Shown: piece after piece, positions 32,742 through 45,749 of the stretch | Layout: each line of letters starts with the position of its first letter | How positions within the stretch are numbered: position 1 is the stretch's first letter | Assembly: GCA_022749755.1 (NCBI GenBank) | Contig: CM040451.1 | Coordinates: 4,602,871-4,666,870 of the forward strand | Origin: Azadirachta indica | Taxonomy: Eukaryota; Streptophyta; Magnoliopsida; Sapindales; Meliaceae | Direction of reading: 5' to 3' | Length of the DNA: 64,000 nt | Program-made: the position numbers and the translations under genes | Notes under the pieces: model-generated | The model's database searches: none | What the model saw: only the letters and a program-made list of their open reading frames with translations | Told to the model about the DNA's origin: nothing

Positions 32742-33480
32742 CTATGATATAAGGACTAATTCTTTCAAAAACAAAAGTGGTAAAGGATTACTACTTGTTT
32801 GTGCCATAGAACCAATAGTAGGCGGGGAATAGGATTTTAATAGTTTAAAAAGATGATCTAATTGCTCTTTATTGAATAGAGATGACTTAGCCTCATTTGC
32901 TGTAGGTGTGCTCTGCTCACAAGGTTTGTTTCCCCTATCATTAGATGGTCTACCGTGCAAGCTGTACCAATTGTTTCGAGTATAGCGCAGTTTTCCACAG
33001 TAGTGATAGCGCAGATTGTTTTTGTCTCCTATATGTTGGCTTTAGGCCATTCTATGGCTGACTTGAGCTTTAGGAATGGCCAAGGCTGACCCTTCTATAG
33101 ACCTAATTGTACTTGCAGCCTTCTTTCCTAGCATCACATGTCTTTGGCTTTCTTCTCTTTGTACCTCTGCAAATACATCCCAATTAAAGGTAAGGGATTC
33201 CTTCTAATTATTCGCTCACGAACCGCATCGTATTCAACATTCAAACCTGCAAGAAATTTGAAGATTCGACCAACATCCACCATCTTCTTGTATTGATTGC
33301 AATCCTCAAGTGATTTCCACTCGTAATAGTTGAATAAGTACAGGTCCTGCCAAATCCTTTTATTCAGATTGTGGAAATCTGAATGGGTTGGTTTTCATAT
33401 GGATTTCAGACTGTTTGAAGTTCGGGCTAAGGTGGCTGAAGGAGCTAGCTTGTCTCGAAAGTGACTTCAAACATTTTATT
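32742..33480 (-). pseudogene. Copia gag remnant with degenerate knuckle
   Basis: Minus-strand pieces: FKFLAGLNVEYDAVRERIIR (near 33205-33265), QRHVMLGKKAASTIRSIEGS (near 33085-33145), then LRYHYCGKLRYTRNNWYSLH (near 32960-33015), where the usual CDYC-H-C knuckle has lost cysteines and its histidine, and SLFNKEQLDHLFKLLKS near 32830-32880. Confidence 0.75.
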
Positions 33481-33520
33481 GACAAAAAATTTAGATTTAA
33501 ACTCTAGGATTTTATTTTTT

Positions 33521-33532
33521 GCTTTGATACCA
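33521..33532 (-). other. Copia primer-binding site
   Basis: Minus strand TGGTATCAAAGC, a standard initiator tRNA-Met priming sequence of plant copia elements, one base from the 5' LTR end. Confidence 0.88.
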
Positions 33533-33533
33533 T

Positions 33534-33767
33534 AAAAACGGAGAATAAAATATGAAAAAAAAGGTTGAATAATTTTTGTATAATGTACAGGTATTTAAAG
33601 TTCTCTTTTAGGAAACAAAAGAGTCAACTAATCTCCCCGGTTAAAAGGAAAATAAAAGCTGATTGCTAAGATTTCTATCCTAGCCCACAAAATCTCTCAA
33701 TTAACTAAATATAAAACCTAATCAAATATGATACATAATTACAAATACTCTAGGAAATCTTTCACCA
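33534..33767 (-). repeat. Copia 5' LTR
   Basis: 234 bp, minus strand TGGTGAAAGATTTCC to CTCCGTTTTTA. Short for a copia LTR but matched by the 3' copy, and bounded by target duplication and primer site. Confidence 0.88.
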
Positions 33768-33899
33768 TAAACTATATGAATATGCTTTGAAAACTTGAGC
33801 TAAGAGTTGTGCATAAAGCAATCAAAAGAATGAGTTACGAATTTGATACCTATTTTGCTCGTACACATGTTCTTGTCTTTGTATTTTGTCCAAGCATAT

Positions 33900-34600
33900 A
33901 CTATATCGCATTAAGTGTTTCCTTCATCATAAGTCTTTATCAAAGAATCATCAATCGTTCCTTGACTTTGATACCAACAAAGAATATTTAAATTTTTCTT
34001 TTTGGGTCCTTGAATGTTAGTTTTGCTTTCCTTTGAAATCCAAATGTTTCTAACTGAAATATATGTATTTTTCTTAATGGGGCATACACAATTCATGTGA
34101 CCAATATCATTACAATAATTGCATGAAATTTTGAAATCACTAATGGAGGTAGCCTTAAGAAAATAGTTTTTAAAATATTTTTGTTAATGTGAGACTTGTA
34201 TTCAATAGATTTTTTGTTACAAACACATTTTCAAGATCTAAGTAATTTTTCTAAATTCTTTTGATCATTATTGAATTTTAAAACAATTTCATTTAATTCA
34301 ATGGCTCTTTTCTTGAGAGTCTGATTTTCTTTTGATAAAACTTGAAATTTTGATCTCTCATGGCTTTGTGAGACGTTAGGCTTTTGATTTAGAAAACAAC
34401 TTCTATTCAAAACCATTGACTTTCTCTTCCAAACTATCAATTTTTTTTCTTTAAAAATTCATTTTCCAAATTTTGAATTTCCCTTTTCAAAGATTTCTCA
34501 TTCTTTAAATTAGTGTTCTAATTTTGAAAAAAAATTCTTTTCTTCTTTTAAAGTGCCAATTTTAATTTCACGTTTCAAAAAATATGAACATCGACACACG
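33900..34600 (-). pseudogene. Second copia (Sirevirus-like) gag fragment
   Basis: Minus strand: a charged coiled-coil stretch SKENQTLKKRAIELNEIVLK, then FNNDQKNLEKLL (34231-34335), then an intact zinc knuckle CNYCNDIGHMNCVC (CX2CX4HX4C, near 34085-34126), then PIKKNTYISVRNIWISKES and NIQGPKKKN. This combination is typical of Sirevirus-type gag and differs from the gag of the neighbouring copia element. It stops at a stop codon near 33911 and has no pol after it. Confidence 0.7.
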
Positions 34601-36758
34601 AAGAAAGGACATTAAATATTAATAATCATTCTTTAAGTAGGAAAGGATATACTGACCTCATGTAACAACTAATAAATTGTAGCTGATTTAGTTAAAAGTT
34701 TATTATGACATCAAATTCTGACTACAAGTCTTGTACGCATAATATTAAGTCAACAAGTTTATTAGAATATCGTAGTCTGTAGGAACAGGTTTTTTGGAAG
34801 ATCAAATTGAGAAGACGCTCGATTGGAAAAGCTCAGTAGCCGAAAAAGTGGAGGCTATGACCCTGCTATTCTTACCTGTAGGGCAGAAAATTGATAGTAT
34901 AAATATATTAAAATATACAAGGCTATGACCCTGATGATGTGAACTTGATAAAGAACTCTAAAAACAATTAATAAAATGTAGTGAAAATTGCTTTCATCTT
35001 ATTAAATCAACGTCAATTTCATTTATTCTGAAGATGGTATCCTCATCATTGAGACAAGCTTTATGCTCATATAATTGGTAAAATATTGGGAAAATAAAAT
35101 TAGTATACGTGATTGATTTTGCTTATCTTCAATTTTAAATTGAGTATTCAATAAAGTATACATCATCGGAAAAATAAACTTTGGTTGGTGGTATGTATGA
35201 GAAAATAAGTATTATTGATTTTGTTAAAATTAAATGAGTAACATAAACAAGTGGTTTGTAATGATCAACAAGCTATCTAGTAGCCTTCTATTGCAATTTT
35301 TTTTTCTCCTTTTAAACAATACCAGAGAAAGAATGAGATACCAATAAAGATCCATTTTATATCTTCTATGCGAAAATGTTCAATATTCACAAGGTTTTCT
35401 TAACTCTTATTTAAAAGGTCAAATAACGTATGTATATCAGACTTTTTGAGATAATTAAAGATCCTAGAGACAATTATGATTGGTCAATAAAAATATATTT
35501 GAATGTCATTTCTTTTTTCTCTTTTTCTTCAGCCTTTTCAATCCATCATAAAAAGTTAAAAAAGGTAAGAGTAACTTTGTATTGATTTTTCTCTAAATGA
35601 AAGGTTTCTTCTGCTGCCTGTAGAGAGGGAACAAATAAATCAATCAAATTTCAGGAGGCTTCGTGAAGTACTTCTTCAGGAGTTAAACTTCCCTTTGCCT
35701 AGAATAATTCTGATATGCATCATGGCATTGATAACTTTCCAGTTGAACATCAATATATATGTGGAGTTGAAAGCAAGCCAAGACAAAACCTAATCTCAAA
35801 ACTCAATAAATGTTAACTGAAACACCTCAAGAATTTTATTTAATTCATCCGAACAATCCTTTAACAACCAAATATCAAGACAAAAGCTGCCAAAAGTATT
35901 GCTAGAGCTATTATTTCTATACACTCCGGCTGAATGACTCCATTAACGAGAATGGAACAACAAATTGACAAAAAGTCCCACAAGAAGATGTATGTAAACC
36001 CAGTTCCTTACGAGCTCTCCACAAACTGAAAATCTTGTCCCTGGTCTTGCTTTTGGTTAGATTTCCCAATTAAACATGCTCGATTGCACTATCATGCTCA
36101 ACATGCTTGCCTCACAACCAGTGTTCAACCATGGCAATTCTTCATATCTGCCATTGATACTTCAATTCAGTGCTTTTGGCCTTAAGTGTTTCCTGGTTCT
36201 GCTCAAGAATATAGTCTTAAGAATCTCAATAGTATGTGCAACTAAATAGTTAAGTTCAATGGATTGAGATAACAGTACTATGATGTCTTTCTAATTGAAC
36301 AGCAGGACACATAGTAGACAAAAATGAGAAAGCAAAATAACTAACCAATTTGGTCTTTCCAATTTCTCTCTAGCACCCTTTAAGCATCATTCCTCTCCTC
36401 TTATTGGTTGCATAACTATCTTCTGGTCTTCCATACGGGAAGAGACTCCACTTTGCAGACCAAAAAGTACATATGTATTACTTTTTCCTAAATTAAATAA
36501 TCACAAGAAAAATCCATTCCTTCAGATAAAAATAAATAAATAAGAATTTAATCCAGATAATCAATACAGAGAAAAAGTGGGGTTTGGATCTTTAACAAGT
36601 ATGGACAATAAATTCACGGATAAATACTTGCCAAATTTCCTTTCAACTGCTAAAATCTTTTTCTTTTCTCTAATTCATAATAAAAAGAAAGCAGCAGTAT
36701 ATATAGGATTACCCCCCAACATTTTCAATACAAAGGAAAAAGATAATTAAATAGAGTG
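34601..36758. other. Intergenic sequence between retroelement remnants and duplication copy 2
   Basis: No confident gene. AGGCTATGACCCTG occurs twice near 34851 and 34920. From about 35600 to 36440 the base composition is more balanced and transposon features are absent; splice-like strings (TTTCAG/GAGGCTTCG near 35654) are present, so distal 3' UTR exons of the minus-strand NLR-A2 or a decayed gene are possible. Its counterpart left of copy 1 is outside the window. Confidence 0.35.
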
Positions 36759-37385
36759 CTCAATAAATTCATACTTTCTATTTCATTTAAATCCCTTATT
36801 ACATTTGCATAGATTCAGATCCACAAAACTTTCTTTATGCTTTCTCCTCACTGTGATTCAGTATTTCTGCTGCAGAATCTAGAAATTTGTGCAGTTAGCA
36901 AAGTCAAGACACTGGAGATGCTGAGACAAAAACATAAATAAATGAACAAAGGCAAGAATTACATGCAGTTATGAGAATCTGTAAGATAATGTGGATAAAA
37001 AGATTCTAAAATGTATATTTAAAGAGAACAGACAGTTCTACATTGTATTGTTGTTGAAAAAGGAGCGTAGTAGAAACCTTTCTCTCCCTGTAACATTAAT
37101 TCATTATATTAATTCATTTGATATATGCATAGAAGGCTATATATAAACATAAAATTTTCACAGCCAGAAATGAATGCTGAAGAAAACCACTGGATGTAGT
37201 GGAGCCTAGAACTTGAAACAATTTGACATCATGACACATTTATGCCTGTAAAAGTGTGCAAATTATTGAACAAATAAAATGAATTCTCATGTATTCTTTT
37301 TGTAGTTCTTTATTAGATTATAAATCAAATCTAAATAAAAAAACAGAGCATGCATGAGAAGAAATTAGAGTACCTGGGGTCTCCT
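36759..37385 (-). other. NLR-A2 3' flank
   Basis: Counterpart of 1-624, with a two-base A insertion near 37338 and a T/A change near 36804. The donor-like CCCCAG/GTACTC after the stop is kept. Confidence 0.4.
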
Positions 37386-40251
37386 TTAATGCATAATGAT
37401 TTTGGGAATGTGAGATATCATTGACCAGTCCTCCCCTGTTCGCTCTCTGTAAAGTTCTGCTAGAATCGGACAATCAGAAATCTTCAATTCTTGCAGTGCT
37501 GTCGAGTGAAGAAGGTTCTTGGGCAGTACACTTAATCTGGGGCAGTAATCAATTTCCAAGGAAGAAAGCTGTGGCATGATTGTAATCTGATCTGATCTAA
37601 TTCCATAATCCCACTCCTCCAATTTATCCATAAGCCCGATTTCAAGCCATTTCAATTTGGGGAAGCAAATAATTGATGAATATGAAGGTGAACCATGATA
37701 ACTTTCTATTCCCAAAAATTCGTTTCCCACGCTTCTCACACACTCGAAACCCCATATACTGAGTCCTTCAAGAGATAACAATTTTCCCAGAGGTGGCAAG
37801 TGCTCACAATTGAAGCAGTCACCGAGATGCAGATGTCTAAGATTGTTTAAGGACATAATCCAATGGGCAGAAAAAGTTTGGCCTCTGTATTCGTTGATCA
37901 TCAGTTTCTCTAAACTTTGAGGTGGCCGCAAGCATTCAAGAAGCACTTCATCCTCCTCATTCATTCTCTCCACTTCTTCAAACTTGTTGAACTCAAGAGA
38001 CAATTCTACCAAGTTTTTCATCTCCTGAAGTTGTAGTCTCTTAGCCTCACCCACATCTGACAAATTTCCCAGCCCTGTTATCCGACAATCTCCAAATAGA
38101 TTAAGGGATTTCAAAGATTCCAGTCTACATGCTTTGCTACCATGAGTACCGCCATCCACAGCAAAGGCTTTTAAAGTCCGAAGACTGGTTAGTCTCTCAA
38201 TCCCTACTGGCATGTAGCTTAAGGAACTAGTCCCATAATTTATCAAATGCCTCAAGTTTATTAATTTTCCTATCCCTTCAGGAAATTCTTTAAGATACCG
38301 ACATGAAGTAACATCTAAAGTTTGTAGATTATGTAACTCGCACAACGTTTCAGGTAACTTATCTATCTCTTGGCCAGACAAATTGAGGTACCTTAAATGT
38401 ATTAAATTTCCTATTTATTTCTCTTGGAATTTCTTTGATCAAATTGTGACACTGAAGCCAAACATTTATACCTAATGCCCTCAATTGCTTCAATTCACCA
38501 AACAACTTTCCTAGTACCTCAGAACTAAATGAATGGTCAGCATGTTCAATGTAAATGAAGAGACTACGCAATTTTTTGGCATTAAAAATGGAGACAGGGA
38601 ATGAGTCCCCTTCCCCAAGCATTAGCATTGAATGACGAACTTCCTTATCAAAAGAGCTTATGAATAGATCTTGAAGGCCATTACTTTCCACTGTAAGACA
38701 TTCATTCTTACAAAGAAATTGGGCAAGGTCATGTAGAATACCAGGCATCTTGAAACTTAAAATAGTACCACTATAACTTTCTGTAAACTCCTGGAAGAAA
38801 GAGCGTTCAGCTAAGATGTCAAAATATTCTTGGCCAATTATCTCCTCCTCTTTGTTGTTTTCATTTGAAAGAAAACCTTGAGCCATCCATAAATAAATTA
38901 ATTCATCCTTCTTTATATCATAGTCTTTTGGAAAGACAGCACAATATAAGAAGCATCGTCTCACCATATGGGGCAAATCATAATAACTCAGCAACAAAGG
39001 GGGAAAAAGGCCGTTCTTCGACTCCTCTATTTCCCATATCTCACTGTCTAAGAAATTTTGCCACTCCTCTTCAGTATTTTTATAGCGTAGGAGACTCCCT
39101 AATGCCTTTGCAGCAAGAGGTAAGCCCTTACACTTTTCTACAATGTTTTGCCCAATTTGTTCAAACTTTTCACGTTCATCAGAAGACCTATCAAAAAATG
39201 CGATCTGCTTAAACAGTGACCAACACTCCTCTCTAGGTAGTTCTTTGATGGAGATAATATCAGTTGATTCCAGCATGCGTGCAACTGCCTTACTACGAGT
39301 GGTAACTAAGATTTTACTTCCATGAAGACCATTCCTTAGGCAATGATAGAATGGTTCCCATTTATAATAATCTTCTAGCCACACATCATCTAACACAAGA
39401 AGGAATTTCTTTCCTGTGATAGATTCATAGATCATTTGCATAAGAGTTTCCAGGGTAGCTAAATTGGAAGCAGAACCATTTAGAGCTCCGATTATTGCTC
39501 TAGCAATTCTGAACTCATCAAAATCGGATACATTCACCCACATTCTCTTGTCAAATGCTGTTTCAACGTTGTGATGGCTGTAGGCAAATTGAGCAAGAGT
39601 TGTTTTGCCAATACCACCCACCCCTACTAGTGAGATGACGTGGAGGCCTTTTGATTCTCCGCTACTCTCACCGACCAACTTGCTTATCAAAGTCTTCTTC
39701 TCCGTGACTCGAACATGTACGGCAGACTCATCAGTAAAGGAAAGAGTTGATGGTGTTGTTTTTTGCTTATCACCACTCTTTTTGACTTCCCCATCAAAAT
39801 TAAACGAGTCTTTAAATTTGGCAAAATCATTTTGACGGCAGTTGATTTGTTTGATCTTGAGCGAGATGTCAGGACGCAGAACAGTTTGTTTGAAACCAAA
39901 GCAAGAGCAGGGAAGGAAAGAGCATACATTCTTCTGACGAACAACAGCATTCTCGCCGCCCTCAACTTGAAATTTCAGCCTTGCTGTGTCCAACTCATCC
40001 AACAAATCTTCCATGTCGTAGGATAAATCTCGGACCTCATCCAGCCAGCGACTAACAGATTTGTCCATCACTTGTTTTTCCTCTGCATCAACCAGCACAG
40101 CTTGAATGGCTTTAAGATCGTCTGTAAGCTTTCGTACTTCTTTGTCAATAATCTCAGCTACAATTTCGTCTTCTTTCATATGCTGAGCCCATATTGAAAA
40201 CAGTTGCTTCAAGACATCGGAAAAGATTGCATCAACCATGGGGTAATTCAT
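37386..40251 (-). pseudogene. CC-NBS-LRR resistance protein, gene A copy 2, +4 frameshift at LRR start
   Basis: Same domain order as copy 1 (coiled coil, GVGGIGKTT, KKFLLVLDDVW, GLPLA, MPG in place of MHD). Here the single-base deletion of copy 1 is absent, but an extra four bases (a tandem ATTT in CTATTTATTTCTC, 38411-38421) shift the frame after IKEIPREI (residue 612), adding 18 foreign residues before a stop at 38359. The rest of the LRR (37386-38381) is open in another frame, 331 codons from its first Met. Protein differences from copy 1 are two residues (Y/H after ESAV, H/N in GI-VWLQC). A four-base slippage is less typical of long-read error than a homopolymer change, so this lesion is the more credible real mutation. 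Confidence 0.93.
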
Positions 40252-40470
40252 GATGCTAATTTTCTGGTGACGAAAGGAGGAGATATGATTTGAGGTGCTT
40301 GTGTCTGTAAAATAAGATCTGGTTAATATATTTGAAGAAGACTGTATCAGTAAGAGTCTACATCTAATAATTCAGCTTTGCTTCTTAATTTATTGATATA
40401 TGGTATATACCGTCAATTTATTAAAATTCATCACTCCACCCCTATATAACAGTAAAATAATTATTTTACT
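40252..40470 (-). promoter_or_regulatory. Putative promoter and 5' UTR of NLR-A2
   Basis: Identical in the inspected part to the copy-1 region, with the TATA-like CTATATAAC again inside the foldback arm (about 40441-40449). Confidence 0.3.
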
Positions 40471-41058
40471 TTTATTTTTAATTAAAAATAAAAGAAATAA
40501 TAAGTTTTAGACTCTAAACTTTGAAAAAATAATAAATTATCACATACTTTAGTCAATTATAACATTTTAATCTTTACTACTACATTTATCATTATCTATT
40601 AAAATTTTTTAGGCTATAATTCACTTTTTCTCCCGAACAATAAAAAAACATAATTTCACTATATTTAATAAAAAATTCAAAGGAAGCACGTTTCATAAAA
40701 AGATGATAGAAGAAGTTGATGCATTTTTTTGATAAGAAATGGCAAAAGAAGTGTACTTCCTTTGAATTTTTCATTAAGTGCATTAAAATTATAATTTGTT
40801 AATTTTGGGAGAAAAAATTGAATTATAACCTTAAAAATTTTAAGAATAATGATAAATGTAATAAAAGAGACTAAAATATTAAAATAAACCAAAAGTGTGT
40901 TGTAATTTATTATTTGGTCAAAGTTTAGGGATTAAAATATAATTATTTCTTTTTATTTTTAATTAAAATAAGGATAAAATAGTTATTTTATTGTTAATGG
41001 GAGATGGCGTGATGATATATATATATATATATATATACATATGTATGTCAATAAATTA
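40386..41058. mobile_element. Foldback MITE, copy 2
   Basis: Same near-palindrome and same overall length as 3620-4292, with two fewer A in the central A-run and a slightly longer (TA)n. Confidence 0.8.
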
Positions 41059-41127
41059 GAGCGAAAAAATTGAAAATAACCCTAATATATTAGTTTGAAG
41101 AAGACTTTATCAATAAGAGTCTATAAC

Positions 41128-41167
<40 letters not shown>

Positions 41168-41168
41168 C

Positions 41169-41218
<50 letters not shown>
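41128..41218. repeat. AAT microsatellite, interrupted
   Basis: About 30 units with one CAT interruption near 41168, unlike the pure tract at 4362-4447. Confidence 0.97.
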
Positions 41219-41233
41219 TTTAGGTATTGTTGT

Positions 41234-41958
41234 TGGGGTAAAGGTGGTTTTAGTTCCACAAGTTCGGTTTATTACTTTTATGAGTTTTAATAATTTTAAA
41301 AATATTTTTAAAAATCTTAGTATATTGAAAAGGACAATTATACCATTAAATAATAATAGTTATTAAAAAAAAATTAATAAATCTCTAAAAATTGATAAAA
41401 TAAAATATATTTAGATGAAATATATTAATTAAATAAATTACAAATATTATTTGAATAATTATTAATAAAATAATTGTATTATAATTATTTGTAAGAAAAA
41501 ATGTTCGTAATTATTGGAAATTAAAATAAAATAAAAAACACAAATAAATATTAGTTTATAATAAAATATAGATTTATTTATTTTACAAAATACTATAATA
41601 AATATTTATGATATATTATGATTTAAATAAAATATATGTACATATAGTTAAAATATAAATAAAAATAATAAAAAACCACTAAAATATTGAATAAATTACA
41701 CTATATTAATGAATATTTATATTATCAATATGCTATAAAATAATAATACCATTTGTTTGATTAATATATTTTATATAACTATATGTATTTTATATCAAAT
41801 TTTATAAATTTATTGGCTATTTTTTAAATAAATATTATCATATAAAGTTATAATTCTTATTTTGTAATAAATTAAAATTTTTAAAAATATTTTGAAAATT
41901 ACTAAAATTAATAAGAATATTAGAATAAACTTTTGGACTACAAACGAGTTTTCCCTCC
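41234..41958. mobile_element. AT-rich TIR-like element, copy 2
   Basis: Counterpart of 4462-5185 with small A-run differences. Confidence 0.35.
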
Positions 41959-41997
41959 GTTCTAATTTGTTCATTTTTTTTTTTTATCATTATCAGA

Positions 41998-42275
41998 TTA
42001 ATATTTCAATCAATGACCTAACTATTTTATCTAATATTCCTTTTATCCCCCAAGTTTCATAATTAGCCTCAATGCATTTGCCGTAATGTTTCAGTCAATA
42101 CCCTTATTATTTTTTCTAATATCGTTGTTGTCCTCAAGTCTCATAATTACGCTCAATGCCCCAAATGTAGTAATGAAAGGAAGTATCATTATTTGCTGTA
42201 ATATTTCAGTGAGCATTTTACTATTTAATCAATATCCCTACTGTCTCTCAAGTTCCATAATTAGCTTCATTTTCC
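41998..42275. repeat. Three-unit 78-bp minisatellite, copy 2
   Basis: Same three units as at 5221-5498 with no change in unit number. Confidence 0.65.
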
Positions 42276-43500
42276 TTGAGAAAATTATCTGTATTTAAGA
42301 AAAAAGTATAATTACTAATATTTGTATAAATGAAATTTAAAAAATCTGTGAATACCAAATTGATATAAATGTGAAAAATAGAAAATATTACACAGTGAAA
42401 TTAAATAACGAATGCAATAAACTTGAATTAGAGTTTAGTTAAAAATAAAAGTTATTAATGTCATTGATCCGACAATAATCAAATAGATTAAAAGAATTCT
42501 CCTCACACTATTCCAATCAAATGATGATCAAGCATCTTTTAGTTGAAAAAAATTCTCTTTTATTGAAAAAAGGTTTAGAAAGTTTTATAAATATATATAT
42601 ATACACACACATATATATAGACGGTTTTTTATTTAAAATATATCATAAAACATAATTTTATTTAAGTAAATAAAAAATATATTACTCCTCACTCTAATTT
42701 CTCAAATGAAAAATAATATATAAATACTAAGAAGATCAAATGGTTTCAAATTTTAATATTTGTAAAATATTATATACCATTAATGGAAAAGATTTTAGTA
42801 ATTTATAGAGTTATATAGTACATTAAATTTTGGTATAACTTCTCGTTTGTTAAAATTAATTTTTAAAAAGAATTTTATTTTAAAAAATTTTTTATATTTA
42901 GAGAAAAAATACATGATAAAGAAAATTAATTAAGTTTCATTTAGATATTTATAAGGCTGTAGAAAGTAAAGTTTAACTTTTAAATTACATATGTGAGTAA
43001 CAATATATTTAAATAAGTTTTAGGATATAAATAAATTTACCAAAATTAAAAAAGAAGACAAGGCAAGACAAGTATGAATTTGATTGAAATCTAAATATGA
43101 TTTATATGTATTCTATATTTTAGACACATATGTATTATGTATTTTTTAAAATGTTAAAACTTTTTGATAGTAGTTTATTATTTTTTGTCATTTTTATAAA
43201 TTTAAAATTATAAAAAAGTGAGAAGAATAATATAAACAATGGTGACAGACTATTCAAAAAATTGAAAGAGTTCCGGTAAACGTATGGTACATTTATAGCC
43301 CTGCTCTTATTTTTAATTTCCACGTCTCTTCCATTATTGTAATATGAAAATTAAATGGTCTACCGTCACGGTGTCTTTTACTGTTGTAGGAGTAATAAAC
43401 TAAAAGTTTTCATTTTCATTTTCTTTTTAACTCTCTAAAAAAAAAATAATAAAAAGTCCAGATAAAACAAAAGGGAAAACTTTCAAAAATCGAGAGTCTA
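42276..43500. other. AT-rich intergenic sequence, copy 2
   Basis: Counterpart of 5499-6720, shortened by several A/T-run deletions near 42590-42720. No gene seen. Confidence 0.5.
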
Positions 43501-43526
43501 CAGGTGCTTCATTGTTTTTCAATCGC

Positions 43527-43985
43527 TATATTGCGAAAGCATCCTTGCACCAATTATTATAATACAAATGGATGTAGTACAACTATCTCATTGTTATTAG
43601 AGAAATTTAACCGGGCTGAATTTCGACAATATCTACGGTTTAAAATTTATTATAAAAATGATTTATTTAAGTTTTTTTTGACGATAGTATCTCTATTCAA
43701 AGTACATCTTGGTGATCTTTAAAATTTTTTTACGAGAGTATTTTAGTTTAAATAGGTCATTTTTTAAACATAGTTTGAATAGCGATTATTTTAAAAAATT
43801 AGTAACCTAATTTGATTATTGTTAAAAAAATCTCTCTTATTATTATCCTAGTAAGAATTAGTGTAACACAGTTGTCTCACTGTCTTTAATGTTGTTGAGA
43901 GTTTAATTTTTTTTTTTGTAAAGACGAGATAAAAAAGACTTATTTTTTTAAAAAAATTTCAATAATAGACTACTAGTTTCTCAAA
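43527..43985 (+). repeat. Two decayed SINE-like units, copy 2
   Basis: TTGCGAAAGCATCCTTGCACC near 43532 and CAGTTGTCTCACTGTC near 43869. Confidence 0.55.
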
Positions 43986-45449
43986 TTTGTTTTTATTTAA
44001 AATTTGAACATAATTAAAATTTGAATTTAATTAAAATTAAAATTTAATAAATATATTATTTTTATTTTAAATGTCTAAATATCAATATTAAATTATTTAT
44101 TTTTATAAAATTAAAAAATTTGAAACTAGTGTGTTGACATATATATCTTAAAAATTTGAAACTAATATGTTAAGTTGTTGATATATATAAATGTTAAATA
44201 ATAAATTAATAGTATTATTAATAAATAAAATATTTAATTTATTCAGACATTTAGTTATTTAGATTTTAATTATTTTTAACTTAATTACGTTCAAACACTT
44301 TTAAAAGGTTTTCAACATAAGTTAAATTTTAACCATCCATATAATGTACAAATAATCTCAACCATTTAAAATACTGAAAATGTTTTTATGGTTTTACTTT
44401 ACTCACACCAAATACTGACCTTAAACTTATTTTGCAAATATAAATAAATAAAAAAAGATTGGGAAACATAAATAGAGTGACAAAAGATTTGCTAAAAATA
44501 TATTTTGAGTACATAAAAAATAGATTTGACAAAAGATTGGTTGTATGGTCATTTTAATATCGATAAATACAACAAATAATAATTTAATCAAAATTTTTGT
44601 TAAAGAATTGACAAAGTCATAAGTAATTTGATAGTATTTTACATCACTAATTTCACAATCTTGAATTGTGAAAATAATAGAAAATGATAAAAATAATAAG
44701 AGAGACCTAAGAATCAAAACTAAAACATTTATAAGGGAGACAAATTACTATAGAAACAGACCAAAATGTTAAAATAGGGACATGAAAGTTTTTTGGGTAA
44801 AGGAAGGATGAAATTAAGTATAAAATTATAAGGATAAGAAAAAATTATTGAAGAATAATAAAAAAATTTAAGGGGAGGATGAAATTAAATATAAAAATTA
44901 TAAGATATAAGAAGAGAGTATTGAAGTAAGAATGATAAAAATTGAAAATGATAAGTCATCAAAAAAGTTTAAAACTAGAAAGAAAAGGTGGGCAGGAAAA
45001 TATAAAATTTTTTTCTTATATATTTATATAAAGAAAAGTCAAAGATTTTGCTAGGGCTCGTAATATATACTAAGCTTATAATGTTGACAAATAACTTTAT
45101 GTCCTTTTTTATTTGCTAAATTACTATTATAACTTTTCTTGTTTTGTTGTACGTTTAAGGTATATTTATCATTTTATCCCAGGTTATGCAATGTTAATAT
45201 TCTCATATTAATCACCATATTAAACGAAAGATAAAACGGCCATGTCAGCACTCATGTCACTTTTTCTCTAATAACGATGGAGAAAATTGAAGAATAAGAG
45301 TATTTGATAATTGTTTTGGAAGTAGGGGTGTCGGTGTCAGTTATGCAATAAAGTAGGAGTTCAAATATCATTTATCTCTTTTTTTGAGAAAATAAGATAA
45401 AAGAAAGATTCAATATTTTTTTTAAAAAAAAAAGACTAAATTTAGACTA

Positions 45450-45715
45450 AACAAATCTCCCCATGGGGAAAGTTGGACCCATTATTATCATGTAATACTC
45501 AATATTTTTTTAAGAAAAAATAAAATGAATATTGGACTAATTTGTCTTCTTAAATAAATAATATTATAAGCCGATATTTGGATTACGAAACATATTTGCA
45601 TTTATTATATCGTAAAATGAATTGGCATGGTCCAGCTACCTCGTTGTTTTTAATGTTACTGAGGGTTTAATTTTCTTTTGAAGGAGATAAGATAGAAAAA
45701 AAAATTCAATATATA
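45450..45715 (+). repeat. Diverged SINE-like unit, copy 2
   Basis: A-box-like TGGTCCAGCTA at 45628-45638, followed by GAGGGTTTAATTTTC. Confidence 0.6.
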
Positions 45716-45749
45716 TACACATATATATATTTTAGAAAGTGAGTAATTT

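Larger units (their letters stand above)
28430..33767 (-). mobile_element. Ty1/copia LTR retrotransposon, decayed, interrupted by a solo LTR
   Basis: Both flanks carry TAAAC (28425-28429 and 33768-33772). In minus-strand order: 5' LTR 33534-33767, primer site 33521-33532, gag with knuckle, pre-integrase domain, integrase, RT, RNase H, polypurine tract, 3' LTR 28430-28660. This copia domain order (integrase before RT) identifies the superfamily. Stops and frameshifts run throughout; removing the nested 758-bp LTR leaves about 4.6 kb, close to a full-length element. Confidence 0.92.
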
